Shown here: positions 23,181-33,334 of the stretch, piece by piece
Position numbering within the stretch: position 1 is the first letter of the stretch
Layout of the letters: each line of letters begins with the position of its first letter
Notes under the pieces: model-generated
What the model saw: only the letters and a program-made list of their open reading frames with translations
Told to the model about the DNA's origin: nothing
Database searches by the model: none
Position numbers and translations under genes: made by a program
DNA from: Paradesertivirga sp036399495
GTDB taxonomy: Bacteria; Bacteroidota; Bacteroidia; Sphingobacteriales; Sphingobacteriaceae
Length of the DNA: 56,835 nt
Assembly: GCA_036399495.1 (NCBI GenBank)
Contig: DASWMZ010000131.1
Span: 1-56,835 of the forward strand
Reading direction: 5' to 3'

Positions 23181-23606
23181 ATGCCACAAATCAATCCTCA
23201 CATTAACTTCAACGGAAATGCCGAAGAAGCGTTTACCTTCTACAAATCAGTATTTGGCGGAGAGTTTACAAAAATCGTTCGTTTCAAAGATTTTTCAAGC
23301 CCTGAATTCCAGGTAGCAGAAAAAGAAGAAAATAAAATCATGCATATTGCTTTGCCTATTGGTAGCACTATGCTGATGGGAAATGATGTTCCCGAAATTT
23401 TAGGAACAACAAACGAAAATGAGAACCGCAGTAAAATTGTAATAATCGCGGAAAGCAAAGATGAGGCAGACAAATTATTTAATGGGCTTTCGGTAGGAGG
23501 ACAAATAGAAGGGCCTATTGGCGACGGTCCCTGGGGTACGTATTTTGGTTGTTTTAGAGACAAATACGGTATTGAATGGATGGTTGAATTTGACCCCCAA
23601 AATTAA
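23181..23606 (+). CDS. VOC/PhnB-like family protein
   Basis: From MPQINPHINFNGNAEEAFTF the product is 141 aa, the usual size of PhnB-like (3-demethylubiquinone-methyltransferase-like, DUF1338-free) glyoxalase-fold proteins. It shows the signature FYKSVFGGEF, a central HIALPIGSTMLMGND and the closing WGTYFGCFRDKYGIEWMVEF. An ATG 36 bases upstream is less likely because homologues start at MPxINP. The function of PhnB-like proteins is generally unassigned. A second copy of the family is at 43393-43827. A RibD-like reductase gene follows 62 bp downstream on the same strand. Confidence 0.85.
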   Translation: MPQINPHINFNGNAEEAFTFYKSVFGGEFTKIVRFKDFSSPEFQVAEKEENKIMHIALPIGSTMLMGNDVPEILGTTNENENRSKIVIIAESKDEADKLFNGLSVGGQIEGPIGDGPWGTYFGCFRDKYGIEWMVEFDPQN

Positions 23607-23668
23607 TTTATGCCTTTTGTCTCACTCTGGTTTGGAGAGGGCCGGGATGAAGCCTAAAAATATATCAC

Positions 23669-24235
23669 ATGAGAAAAATAATTTCCTTTATGCACATATC
23701 GCTCGACGGCTTTGTAGCAGGACCGAACGGCGAACTCGACTGGGTTAAAGTTGATGAAGAAATTTTTGATTACGTGGGTAAGCGGATTAGCGAAGGCGAC
23801 ACTGCCTTATATGGACGCGTAACCTATCAGATGATGGAAAGCTACTGGCCTACCGCGGCAGACAAACCCACAGCAACCAAGCATGATATTGAACATTCAA
23901 AATGGTATAGCAAAGTTCACAAAATTGTTTTATCAAACACCATGATAGGCGAGGGCTTGCATAATACAAAAATTATCAGCGACAACCTTTCGGACCATAT
24001 AAATGAAATCAAACAACAGCATGGTGAAGACATCCTGCTGTTTGGTAGCCCCACAGCAACCCATTCACTTATCCAACAAAACTTAATTGACGGCTACTGG
24101 CTATTTGTTAATCCGGTTATCCTCGGACAAGGCATTCCATTATTCGCTGATATAAAATACAAAATCAACCTAAAACTAGTTTCTACCAGACAATTTACTA
24201 ATGGAGTAACCGAACTGAATTACACAGTGGATTGA
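23669..24235 (+). CDS. Dihydrofolate reductase/RibD C-terminal-domain family protein
   Basis: The 188-aa protein begins MRKIISFMHISLDGFVAGPNGELDW, the classic start of stand-alone RibD_C/DHFR-like proteins. It continues with DTALYGRVTYQMMESYWP, LLFGSPTATHSLIQQNLID and NPVILGQGIPLF. The fold binds NADPH, but the physiological substrate of these short proteins is not known. It probably shares a transcript with the preceding VOC gene, a common pairing of small stress or antibiotic-tolerance-like genes. Length matches the family (175-195 aa). Confidence 0.87.
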   Translation: MRKIISFMHISLDGFVAGPNGELDWVKVDEEIFDYVGKRISEGDTALYGRVTYQMMESYWPTAADKPTATKHDIEHSKWYSKVHKIVLSNTMIGEGLHNTKIISDNLSDHINEIKQQHGEDILLFGSPTATHSLIQQNLIDGYWLFVNPVILGQGIPLFADIKYKINLKLVSTRQFTNGVTELNYTVD

Positions 24236-24350
24236 TAATAACGGCGAAATCGAGGTGCGCACAGGAATTTTTCTACTCCGCTAAACTTTTTTTAATTGAT
24301 AAATTATAACTGTCAATTCAATTAACTTAGAACTAATGAACTCCCTTATA

Positions 24351-26780
24351 CTAAAACGGATACCCAATCGCCAGATTAAACACCAAATTTTCTTTCCGCC
24401 AATCTGGACTTGAAAATTTAATATCATTAAATACCCATCGTTCACCTTTCTGGAGCCAGGGCTTGCGAAGTGGTGTTGCCAAATCTGTTCTTAGTACGAA
24501 GAATGTTAAGTCAAACCGTAAACCAACTCCCGTACCAACAGCTAGTTCATTCAAAAAGTCTTTACCGAACTTACCACCAGCTTGAGGTAATGCGGGATCA
24601 TCTTTGGTAAGCCAGACGTTACCAGCATCCAGAAAGAGTGCTCCACGCATAATCTGGTTAAATTTAGGGCGGTATTCAGTATTAAATTCAAGTTTAATAT
24701 CCCCGGTTTTATCAGATACAATCGTGTTTCCGCCTACATCTTCATTTGGATTTATATATGTGCCCGGCCCAACCGACCGCGCTCTGAATGCACGTAAGCT
24801 ATTTGTTCCGCCAATAAAGAATTGTCTGATAAAAGGCAGTGAAAAAGAATTCCCGTAAGGCAGACCAACACCCGCAATTAACCGGCTAGCAATTTGCGAG
24901 CCGAAGCCAAGATTAAAGTAGTGACGGAAATCATTTTCTATCCTTAAGTATTGTGAAAAGGGTACTCCCAAAACCTCTTTCTGAGGTCCTTTTTTTGCGC
25001 TTGCGCCCGTGGCTAGTCCGAGTATCGCTCCTGAAACCTCAACATTCGCATTGTAGTAGAACGTATTTGTTTTTCGGGTTTCTGTGGTATTAGTATATAA
25101 GAAATTGTAGTTAGGTCCAACGATAAATTGTTCCTGAATAGCTCTGCGAAGGTTGACATTGCTATCGATTAAAGCCTTGTACTGGTCAGTCACATTCAAC
25201 TGCCGTACATAATTTACGGCCAGTAAATTTAACTGATGCTCCCGCTTTATATCTTCCTTCCACGTATAGCCAAACGAAGTTCTAAACGATGCCAAAGAAT
25301 ATGCTTCATACCTATTCAATAAATCTGCGCCCAGTAAAATACGCGTACGCGGGATAAAAGCGCTGGATGATTTAAACTTTATAGGAGAGATAAATCTTGG
25401 AATATTCAGGCTTGCTTCCGCCCCCAGGCGAAATAAATTATTTCCTTTATTGATGCCCGAAACCTGGATGTCGGTTCCGCCATAAGCACTTAATGTTAGT
25501 AGTTCTGCACCTCTGAAAGCATTTCTGTTGCGCCAGCTCAACGTAAGTTCTGTACCAGTGAAGTTTGCTGAGGTAGTTCTCCCGGTTACTTCCGCTCTTA
25601 AAGATTTTTTTGGATACGGACTTAAGTAGTAATAACTATCCAGCTGTGCGCTATCAGTTGATGGTGCTTCTACGAACTGATTCTTTACAAACTTAAAAGT
25701 ACCAAGACTCATTAGGCGATTAAGCGAAAGGTTGTGGTCTGTTCTGTTATATAAATCTCCACGACTAAAGAACATGGTGCGTTCAAAAACTTGCGGTTTA
25801 AATGTGCGGGCGCTATCAACTACATAAAAATCGCGGTGCTTAACACCTTCGCCAACACTCGTCGAATCTTTCGATACATCGTAGGTTGAATAGATGTAAA
25901 TATTGTTAATCCGGTACTGATCCTGCGCCTTTGTCGGCGTGCTTGACTTAACGTTTACAATCAGATCAACTTTCTGCTGATTGTTGGTGCTATCTACCTG
26001 GATGATCAAATGCTCCGGACTGAAATAATAAAAGCCCCGTTCTTTTAGTCGTGTGTCGATACGTTCACGTTCGCGACGGATGACATCCAGATCATACGGT
26101 TCGTCTTTTTTCAGAAAACTTCTGCGAGAAGTGCGTTTAACCGCCTTTCCTAGATCCGAGCTGTCGGTAGTGAATGTTACAGAATTTATCTTGTATTGCG
26201 GGCCGGTAGTTGTATTGTAAATCAAAGTGGCTCTTTTTCTTTTAACAACGGTATCGGGCGCTGCTGATGCCCGGAAATATCCTCGGTTCTCCAAGCGGTT
26301 AACCACTAAGGTTCGATTGTATTCCACTTTAACACTACTAAACAGCACTGGCGGCTGGCCAAATTTGTTACGAATTTTGTTCCCCAATCCTCCCTTTTTT
26401 TTCGGGTTTCCCCAGAAGTTGTAGATCCATAGCTTAAAGGGAATTCCTAAAATTCTGGAGTTGGGCTTGGGTCGCAACACTCCCTGAAGTTCGCTTTCAA
26501 GTGCTTTGGTCTCTTTTCTACGGCTATTATCGGTGTCTTCAATATTAACCTTGCCGCCCATGTACAGGTAATCGCCTTCGGGTACAGATTTTACCGCACT
26601 GCAAGAACAGAAAACGAGAGAAGTGATTAAAAGTATCAGGCAGTTTGATGAGGATAAACAGTTCAGCAAAGCTCTGAATGGAAAAAGTAGAGTGGTTAAA
26701 ACTATTTTCCTCTCGGGGATGATTGGCATAAGCACTCTACTCAAACTTAATAAATACATGCCCTTATAACTTCTCTTCAT
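24351..26780 (-). CDS. tamL: TamL: lipidated Omp85/BamA-family outer-membrane protein
   Basis: The 809-aa protein has a long hydrophobic N-terminus ending in a lipobox-like FCSC (C60), then POTRA-like repeats (YNRTLVVNRLENRGYFRAS, RRERERIDTRLKERGFYYF). A 16-strand Omp85 barrel follows, including the surface-antigen signature FIRQFFIGGTNSLRAFRARSVGPG, and it ends AIGYPF. In Bacteroidota this TamA homologue is a lipoprotein partnered with TamB for outer-membrane assembly. The ORF overlaps the end of tamB by 17 bp. The first 40 residues are atypical for a signal sequence, so a downstream start (ATG at 26759 or 26729) is possible. Confidence 0.88.
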   Translation of the reverse strand: MKRSYKGMYLLSLSRVLMPIIPERKIVLTTLLFPFRALLNCLSSSNCLILLITSLVFCSCSAVKSVPEGDYLYMGGKVNIEDTDNSRRKETKALESELQGVLRPKPNSRILGIPFKLWIYNFWGNPKKKGGLGNKIRNKFGQPPVLFSSVKVEYNRTLVVNRLENRGYFRASAAPDTVVKRKRATLIYNTTTGPQYKINSVTFTTDSSDLGKAVKRTSRRSFLKKDEPYDLDVIRRERERIDTRLKERGFYYFSPEHLIIQVDSTNNQQKVDLIVNVKSSTPTKAQDQYRINNIYIYSTYDVSKDSTSVGEGVKHRDFYVVDSARTFKPQVFERTMFFSRGDLYNRTDHNLSLNRLMSLGTFKFVKNQFVEAPSTDSAQLDSYYYLSPYPKKSLRAEVTGRTTSANFTGTELTLSWRNRNAFRGAELLTLSAYGGTDIQVSGINKGNNLFRLGAEASLNIPRFISPIKFKSSSAFIPRTRILLGADLLNRYEAYSLASFRTSFGYTWKEDIKREHQLNLLAVNYVRQLNVTDQYKALIDSNVNLRRAIQEQFIVGPNYNFLYTNTTETRKTNTFYYNANVEVSGAILGLATGASAKKGPQKEVLGVPFSQYLRIENDFRHYFNLGFGSQIASRLIAGVGLPYGNSFSLPFIRQFFIGGTNSLRAFRARSVGPGTYINPNEDVGGNTIVSDKTGDIKLEFNTEYRPKFNQIMRGALFLDAGNVWLTKDDPALPQAGGKFGKDFLNELAVGTGVGLRFDLTFFVLRTDLATPLRKPWLQKGERWVFNDIKFSSPDWRKENLVFNLAIGYPF

Positions 26781-29700
26781 TTTTCACTTGTAGCTGTTTT
26801 TCGGCTGATTTTTGCTCTTCTTTTAGTTTTTTATTTTCAGCCGTCTGACGTTTAAAAATCTCTCTGAACCTGTTATAATCCATACTTAAAATGAAACTTA
26901 ATCCCGTTTCAATAACCTGTCCTTCAACCGCTACGCGGTATTGATCCTGGCGATAAGCGCGAAGCAGATACCGCCCGTCTTTGGTCAATTGATAATCTAC
27001 TGCGATATCTCCCGCAATATTGTTGGCTTGCTGACCGGAGCGTTGAGGTCCTTCAATTTCGAAGTTGCTTCCGATTGAGACTTTTAACCGATCGTTAAGC
27101 AATCGTTTAGATGCGGCAACGTTCAGATCGGTGCGATTTTGCATTTGGCCTGTTGTGTAGTCATCCGAAGATTCTAAGTTGAAATTCAGATCAATCCCTC
27201 CAAGTAAGCCGCCCGCAAGATTATTTAATTGTTCGCTTAAAAGCTTACTTACGCTCTGTCTTGCCAGCGAACCGGCATTTGTTCCGCCTGCGCTACTGTC
27301 GAAGGGGTTCTCTGCTACGAAGCGATTCAGCAACACCAATGCGAAAGCTTGTTTATTTAATTCGGATGGTTCAGCGCGAAGCTGCTCAAGCCGGGTATTT
27401 ACAGTTGAAAGTACTTCGCCGGAGACAAAGTAATTCCGTTCAGGTAATTCAATATCGAACGAAATCTCGGGCTTCATTAATTCTCCCTTCAAACCCATTT
27501 GCAGCTCGAAAGGCAAGCGTTGCTTGTATGTATTTAAAGTTGCCTGCGTTGCTCCCGCCAGTTGACTTTGAACCAAATCTATCGGTGCAGTATTGGCAAC
27601 ATAAATGGCCGTTACATCCATGGTTCCGCTGGTTGGCTCGCCATTCCAGGTAATGCTGCTGCCCTCTTTAATCTCGAACCTTCTTCTGATGAAATTGAAA
27701 GAAAGTTCATAAGCTCCTTCCTGCAAAATGTAATTTCCCGTGAGGGTAACTTTACCGCTTGGATCTATGCCACCTGTAAGTTGAGCTTGGCCCTTAACCT
27801 TTAAAAAATCGCCATTTCCCTGATCAACGATAAGGTTAAATTCGGCCTCTTTTGATATATCGATAGTAGAATTGATATTAAAACCAACAAGGGGCGAAGT
27901 ATTTAACGAATCAAGTTCCGATGTAAAAGTGGTCGAAATTTTAGGATCATCCATATCGACAAACTCCACAATTCCTTCGCGTTCAACTACGCCAGGGTTG
28001 CTTTGTGGAAGTACCACGGTAAGACTAGTTTTAGGAAGAACTTTCAAATCTGCATCTACAACCGGACTGTTCATGTCTCCGCGAATGCGGATACGGGTAT
28101 CTACAAATAATTTCCCGTAGTACATTTCATTATCCTTAGAGGTGGAGTTTAATACCTGGAAATTATCGCTGGTTACGTCTAGATTAAAGGTGTAATCCAG
28201 GAAGTTCTTAGTATAAACCATCCCGTCAACATTTGCGGCGTTCCCGGCAGAATCGAGAATGGAAAAGTCGTTGAAGTTGATTCCTGAATCATTAAAACTA
28301 ATGCGCTCATCATCTACCCGATATAGCGAGTTGAGCATCCCAATCCGGAAAGCGGCATCATTAAAATTTACATTCCCATTTATTTTAGGCGCGGTCGCAG
28401 TTCCTGTAATAGCCATTTGTCCCGATAAGTATCCGCTGGCATCTTTAAGATTTCCCATTGTAAACCCCTGAATGCTTTGAAGATTGAGCTTGGTAATATT
28501 TAGGTTCATATCAAAACTGCTGTTATTGATATAATAAAGGCCATTCATATCCACCTGGTTGCCCTTTCCTGTAATGCCTACATTAGCCGAAAGCGTATTA
28601 GCACGTTCGTTATTTACCCTCAAAGCGATATTTCCAACTGTATCTCCACGGAAGTTAAAATCACTAATCGTTAAATCTGAGGTGAAAACAGGAGTGGTTT
28701 GGAAGTTCCGTACAACCGCATTTCCGTTAATGGTTCCGCCAGCCAATAAGGAATCTTTCCGTGCCATTTCAGTTAAGGTCTCTATCCGGAAGTTATTGAA
28801 ATTGATTGCCATTGGATTGTTCAACCCCATGGGTTGCGAGTTGATACTTATTTGTTGATTGGTGTGGCTCAATACAAAATTTCGCGCCAGAATTCCACTG
28901 CTTCCAAACTGAATAACATTGTTTTGACCAACTGCCCATGGATCATAGTTTAAAGTCAAACCATCAGGCAAAAGGCTAAACTCGAAGTTTGATCGCATCG
29001 CCTTTAAGTTTCCTGCAATGCGGTAGCGCTGCTTATTAGCCGCATCTTTTATTTGGAAATCGGTCGAAATGATATTATTCTGGATATTTCCGGTAAAGCT
29101 GGTATTTAAGATCTGAAATTGGGTGCTTCCTAATCTGTTTAAGGCAACAGAGTAATTAAGCGCTGTTCCGGTTGTGGAAGGGCTGATATCAAAAGTAAGG
29201 TTGTTGATATCGTAAGCTCCATAAACCAGGCGAGGTGCTGAACCCTTTACGTTTAGTGCGCCGGTTTGAGTATAGAAATTCCCAGCCAACGATATGTTAG
29301 ACATCTCCTTAACCTCAGGAACAAATTGTTGAATTAATGGATTATTCGTCACACTTGCGTTGAAGCTCATGTATTGAGGCGAACCTAAGTTTCTTGGAGC
29401 GATAGTGCTTCCACTGGGATTATAATAGCGTGTAAGCGTCGACTGAAGTGCTGGGCCAATTTGCGTGAGCTTGTACTTGCCCGACGCATTCGCATTTAAA
29501 AATTCCGATTTAACTTTCAATGTATTGCTGTCGGCATTGGCCGTCGAAATCACACTCACTGAATCGAGCTGCATGCGTTTGCCTTGGGTTACCATCAAAG
29601 CCTTTGTAAGCAGCACATTTCCATTTAAATAATCCGGATCGGCGGTAGCCAAGTCGGCAACTATCTTCCCGCGGAAGCGGAAATCGTCTTTAGAAAAGTG

Positions 29701-31824
29701 CAAGCGCTGCAGATTTAAACTGTCAACATCTAAGGTTGCTTTGATTCGAGGATACTTGTTTCTGAAATTAGCTGCCGCATTTAAATCAAAGTCGATGTTC
29801 GGATCAGCCATAAAGGCTTTAGCTGTGATATTGCCGTTTCTGGCTTTAGCACTTAACGTAAGATTTCGGTAGCTGTATTTGTTATAATCTGCCCGCACTA
29901 CTTTCCCATTAACTGTTCCGGTGAATGTTTTGGCATCCATTCCCCTGCCGTTTACTTGAGCGGCCAATGTTATTTTACCAATTGTTGCTTCCTGTTTTAT
30001 CAGTCGCCCAACATTGAAATTATAGGTTGCTATCCTGGCGTTATAAGACGGCACGTTTCCAAAAGAAAACGTTCCCACAGTTTTCGCACTTCCAAAACTT
30101 GAATTAAGGTTTAGGTTCGTGCTAAAGCGAGTCATGCTGCCTTTAAATGTTCCATTTAAGCTCACTGCTTCAGGAACACGGATATTAGTGGGAATAGTTC
30201 CGGCCGGAACGAAGGAATAAATGTCTGCACTTCTGGTATTGAAGCGGTCGATATCAAGATCGAAAAAAGCGTGGTTCATATCTGGCAGGCCGGTAATACG
30301 GCCTGATGCATAGATGCTTGTATTTCGGTAACCTGATACTTCTAGTTTTGGAATGTTAAGATTTTTCACCTGGCCGTTTACACTTCCGTTGATGTTTACC
30401 ACAGCACTGGCATTGCTCCTAAACGGTTCTGTTGCTGCCAGTTGCGGCGCAAAAATGAGAATATCTCTAAATCCTAAACGTGTTTTGTCTAAGGTAGCGT
30501 CAATTCTTAAATCACCAGGATTTTTGCTGATGTCTTCAATAGAGGCATAGGAAAGTTTAATCTCATTCCGGATCAGGGTTTTGTCTGTTTCGATATATAA
30601 GTTTTCTAAGAAGGCTTTATTGCTGCCGTAAAAGAAGTTGGCATTTAGGCTGCGTAATTCAAAACCACTTTTTTCACGCATACTTCCCGAGTTTATCTTA
30701 CCGGAAATGGTATCCTTTGCAAATACAAAGTTGTTGGCATCGAGATTAAGGTTTTTGATATCCAAATGGGCGTAGTCCATCCCTCTTCGTAAAACGGGCA
30801 TGCTCTGGTCATCATAACGAAGCTGACTGTTACTAAAATTTATGTCATCTGCACTGAAACCCCAGAACGTAGCAACAGCATCGGCCTTTTCTTTAACTTC
30901 TTTAACAACTACCTGGGCTTGTGGCTTTTTGCCAAGCGTAATATGGAACATTGAATTATCCAGGTTTACCTTTCGAAGATCGATAACCTGGTTCTTCATA
31001 TCAAGCTTATCGCTTTCCACATTAAGCTTACCAATATTCACATCGGCGTTAAGCGCAGAAACATCGTTGCGATACTTTACTTTAATACGATCAAGGTCAG
31101 CCGAGCCAAGCACTAGTCCCAAATCCATTGGTTGTGCTGCATCAACCATGTCCTTTTGTTTTGAGTCGTTTTTGATAGCAGGTTGACTTTGAATAATTAC
31201 GGCATTAACACCCGAAAGCTTGAAATTTGGAATATTAAAGCGCATTTTCTCCAGGTCAAATTCTTTTATGCGGGTATCGAAATGCGCAAGGTAGAGGTTT
31301 ACATCGTTAGCTGTAGGGGCATCTTTATATTTCAGGCGAATTCTATCGAGATTGATTTTATCAATTGACATTTTCATCGGAGCTACAGAAGTGTCTTTAG
31401 GCGTGGTGGACGGTTGGGCTGCAAATGCCTTTATAATATAGTCGAAGTTGAAAACGCTGTCTGCTGTGCGGTTAACATTCATCGTAACGCCGCGTAAATC
31501 AATTTCATTTAATTCGACCTCGCTCTTTAGAAGCTTCGTCATACTGATATCGACTTTTAAAGTATCGCCTGCAATCAGCGTATCACCTTTTTGATCCTCA
31601 AAGTAAACATCTTCCAAAACGACGAGCTTCGGAAGATCCAGACTTAGATGGTTGATTTCTACTTTTGTTCCGATTTTTTCTTCAAGAAATGAAACTGCTT
31701 TTTTTCGAGCAGCATTTTGTACTGCGGGCACTTCTATCAATATAAAGACAAGGAGTACTAAGATAATGATGAAGCCGACAAGGCCTAAAAGGATTTTTAA
31801 AGAAATTCTGCCAAACTTACCCAA
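26764..31824 (-). CDS. tamB: TamB-like translocation and assembly module protein
   Basis: The 1686-aa protein has an N-terminal membrane anchor (ILLGLVGFIIILVLLVFILI, about residues 11-30), an AsmA-like beginning (KIGTKVEINHLSLDLPKLVVLEDV as two blocks) and a very long beta-taco body. The C-terminal DUF490/TamB domain includes GNYILQEGAYELSFNF and FELQMGLKGELMKPEISFDI-type blocks, and the final part has SKRLLNDRLKVSIGS. It spans the periplasm from the inner membrane and works with the Omp85 partner encoded next in lipid transport or outer-membrane protein insertion. Its size is at the upper end for the family. The basic, charged tail (KKLKEEQKSAEKQL) is periplasmic-distal and unusual. Confidence 0.9.
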   Translation of the reverse strand: MGKFGRISLKILLGLVGFIIILVLLVFILIEVPAVQNAARKKAVSFLEEKIGTKVEINHLSLDLPKLVVLEDVYFEDQKGDTLIAGDTLKVDISMTKLLKSEVELNEIDLRGVTMNVNRTADSVFNFDYIIKAFAAQPSTTPKDTSVAPMKMSIDKINLDRIRLKYKDAPTANDVNLYLAHFDTRIKEFDLEKMRFNIPNFKLSGVNAVIIQSQPAIKNDSKQKDMVDAAQPMDLGLVLGSADLDRIKVKYRNDVSALNADVNIGKLNVESDKLDMKNQVIDLRKVNLDNSMFHITLGKKPQAQVVVKEVKEKADAVATFWGFSADDINFSNSQLRYDDQSMPVLRRGMDYAHLDIKNLNLDANNFVFAKDTISGKINSGSMREKSGFELRSLNANFFYGSNKAFLENLYIETDKTLIRNEIKLSYASIEDISKNPGDLRIDATLDKTRLGFRDILIFAPQLAATEPFRSNASAVVNINGSVNGQVKNLNIPKLEVSGYRNTSIYASGRITGLPDMNHAFFDLDIDRFNTRSADIYSFVPAGTIPTNIRVPEAVSLNGTFKGSMTRFSTNLNLNSSFGSAKTVGTFSFGNVPSYNARIATYNFNVGRLIKQEATIGKITLAAQVNGRGMDAKTFTGTVNGKVVRADYNKYSYRNLTLSAKARNGNITAKAFMADPNIDFDLNAAANFRNKYPRIKATLDVDSLNLQRLHFSKDDFRFRGKIVADLATADPDYLNGNVLLTKALMVTQGKRMQLDSVSVISTANADSNTLKVKSEFLNANASGKYKLTQIGPALQSTLTRYYNPSGSTIAPRNLGSPQYMSFNASVTNNPLIQQFVPEVKEMSNISLAGNFYTQTGALNVKGSAPRLVYGAYDINNLTFDISPSTTGTALNYSVALNRLGSTQFQILNTSFTGNIQNNIISTDFQIKDAANKQRYRIAGNLKAMRSNFEFSLLPDGLTLNYDPWAVGQNNVIQFGSSGILARNFVLSHTNQQISINSQPMGLNNPMAINFNNFRIETLTEMARKDSLLAGGTINGNAVVRNFQTTPVFTSDLTISDFNFRGDTVGNIALRVNNERANTLSANVGITGKGNQVDMNGLYYINNSSFDMNLNITKLNLQSIQGFTMGNLKDASGYLSGQMAITGTATAPKINGNVNFNDAAFRIGMLNSLYRVDDERISFNDSGINFNDFSILDSAGNAANVDGMVYTKNFLDYTFNLDVTSDNFQVLNSTSKDNEMYYGKLFVDTRIRIRGDMNSPVVDADLKVLPKTSLTVVLPQSNPGVVEREGIVEFVDMDDPKISTTFTSELDSLNTSPLVGFNINSTIDISKEAEFNLIVDQGNGDFLKVKGQAQLTGGIDPSGKVTLTGNYILQEGAYELSFNFIRRRFEIKEGSSITWNGEPTSGTMDVTAIYVANTAPIDLVQSQLAGATQATLNTYKQRLPFELQMGLKGELMKPEISFDIELPERNYFVSGEVLSTVNTRLEQLRAEPSELNKQAFALVLLNRFVAENPFDSSAGGTNAGSLARQSVSKLLSEQLNNLAGGLLGGIDLNFNLESSDDYTTGQMQNRTDLNVAASKRLLNDRLKVSIGSNFEIEGPQRSGQQANNIAGDIAVDYQLTKDGRYLLRAYRQDQYRVAVEGQVIETGLSFILSMDYNRFREIFKRQTAENKKLKEEQKSAEKQLQVKNEEKL

Positions 31825-31929
31825 GGTGTTACTATTTATACCTGTATAAATTTCAAAAGTCTGTAAATGTTTCAGATATGATAAATTTGACTTGTGCAGG
31901 TAAAAGACTTGTTTTAGGTGTCTTGTGAA

Positions 31930-31960
31930 TTTGTTGGTTCCTAATGAATATGTACTTTTA
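31930..31960 (+). promoter_or_regulatory. Promoter of the serine hydrolase gene
   Basis: TTTG at 31930-31933, 19-nt spacer, TACTTTTA at 31953-31960 (7 of 8 fixed positions of TAnnTTTG), 41 nt before the start codon. Confidence 0.5.
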
Positions 31961-32001
31961 CTTGATAACCCTAATTAAAAACATCTCTTCTCGCAAATCG
32001 C

Positions 32002-33276
32002 ATGTATAAAGTAAAAAGTACCCTTATTGCCTTACTGCTCGCCGCAACTACTGTTTGTTCTTATGCTCAAAGTATTTTGCAAGCGGCTCCGCCGGCTTCC
32101 GTAAAATTCAGTGCTTCCCGTTTGCAGCGAATTGATCAATTAATGCAAGAAAATGTTGATAAGAAACTCATCGCAGGCGCAACAGCTTTGATAGCGCGCG
32201 ATGGCAAGATTGTATATAATAAGGCCTTTGGGTATAGTGATCTGGAAGCAAAAACGGCTATGCGCACTAGTGATATTTTCAGAATCGCATCGCAAACTAA
32301 AGCCATAACCAGTGTGGCGGTGATGATACTATTTGAAGAAGGGAAGTTTTTACTTGACGACCCGATCTCGAAGTTTATTCCTGCATTTGCCAAACCTCAG
32401 GTTCTTGAGAAATTTAACTCTAAAGATTCAAGTTATACAACCGTGCCTGCAAAACGGGAAATCACAATCCGAGATTTGCTTACACATACATCCGGAATTG
32501 ATTACGCGGTGATTGGGGGAGGGAATATGAAAGCAATTTATGATAAAAAGAATGTTATTCCCGGCTTTGGCAGTGAAGGGATGTTCTTAAGAGATGAAAT
32601 GATCAAATTGGCCGGTGCTCCACTTTCGCACAATCCTGGTGAAAGGTATACTTATGGATTGAATACTGATGTTCTTGGCTATTTAGTTGAAGTAGTATCA
32701 GGACTGAGCCTTGATCGCTTCTTTTCTGATAGAATATTCAAACCGCTCGGAATGAATGATACATATTTCTATCTGCCCGCTTCTAAACATTCCCGATTGG
32801 TTCCCGTATATACGTACGATAGTGAGAACCGACTGGTTAAATATCTGAAAGAAGGCACCATGACGGCAAACTATCCAACTTTTAAAGGAACATATTTTTC
32901 TGGTGGGGCAGGTCTTAGCTCAACAACTTACGATTATGCCGTATTTCTACAGATGCTATTAAACGGCGGCACGTATAACGGAAATCGCATTTTATCCCGC
33001 CGTACAATTGATTTAATGACGATGAATCAAATAGGTGATTTGACCCTGTGGGGCGGAAATAAATTTGGGTTAGGCTTTGAAATTACAACCCAAAAAGGCA
33101 TGGCTAATTTGGGCATAACGGAAGGTTCATTCGCCTGGGGCGGATATTTTTCAACTACTTATTGGGTTGATCCTAAAGAGAAAATTGTCGCGTTAATTTA
33201 TACACAGCAATCGCCCATGAGATCGGATATGCAGAATAAGTTTAAGGCTTTGGTGTATCAGAGTTTAAATGATTAG
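32002..33276 (+). CDS. Serine hydrolase, beta-lactamase class C/esterase family
   Basis: The 424-aa protein has a signal peptide (MYKVKSTLIALLLAATTVCSYAQ). The class C penicillin-binding fold is shown by SQTK at residues 97-100 (nucleophile Ser97, Lys100), a tyrosine motif YGLN at 218-221 and a C-terminal GGYFSTTYWVDP segment where the KTG-like triad strand lies. These exported enzymes include esterases, peptidases and rarely true beta-lactamases, and specificity cannot be predicted. The gene is alone on its strand between TamB and a small lipoprotein gene, with its own promoter. Confidence 0.9.
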   Translation: MYKVKSTLIALLLAATTVCSYAQSILQAAPPASVKFSASRLQRIDQLMQENVDKKLIAGATALIARDGKIVYNKAFGYSDLEAKTAMRTSDIFRIASQTKAITSVAVMILFEEGKFLLDDPISKFIPAFAKPQVLEKFNSKDSSYTTVPAKREITIRDLLTHTSGIDYAVIGGGNMKAIYDKKNVIPGFGSEGMFLRDEMIKLAGAPLSHNPGERYTYGLNTDVLGYLVEVVSGLSLDRFFSDRIFKPLGMNDTYFYLPASKHSRLVPVYTYDSENRLVKYLKEGTMTANYPTFKGTYFSGGAGLSSTTYDYAVFLQMLLNGGTYNGNRILSRRTIDLMTMNQIGDLTLWGGNKFGLGFEITTQKGMANLGITEGSFAWGGYFSTTYWVDPKEKIVALIYTQQSPMRSDMQNKFKALVYQSLND

Positions 33277-33334
33277 TTAGGTAATTCTCTAAAGTTCTAA
33301 CTTTTGAAGAGTGTTTTTAAGCCGACTAGTAATA

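Noticed and set aside
30842..31186. 114-codon plus-strand ORF and many similar ones inside tamB
   Set aside because: Antisense shadows of a very long, clearly coding gene.
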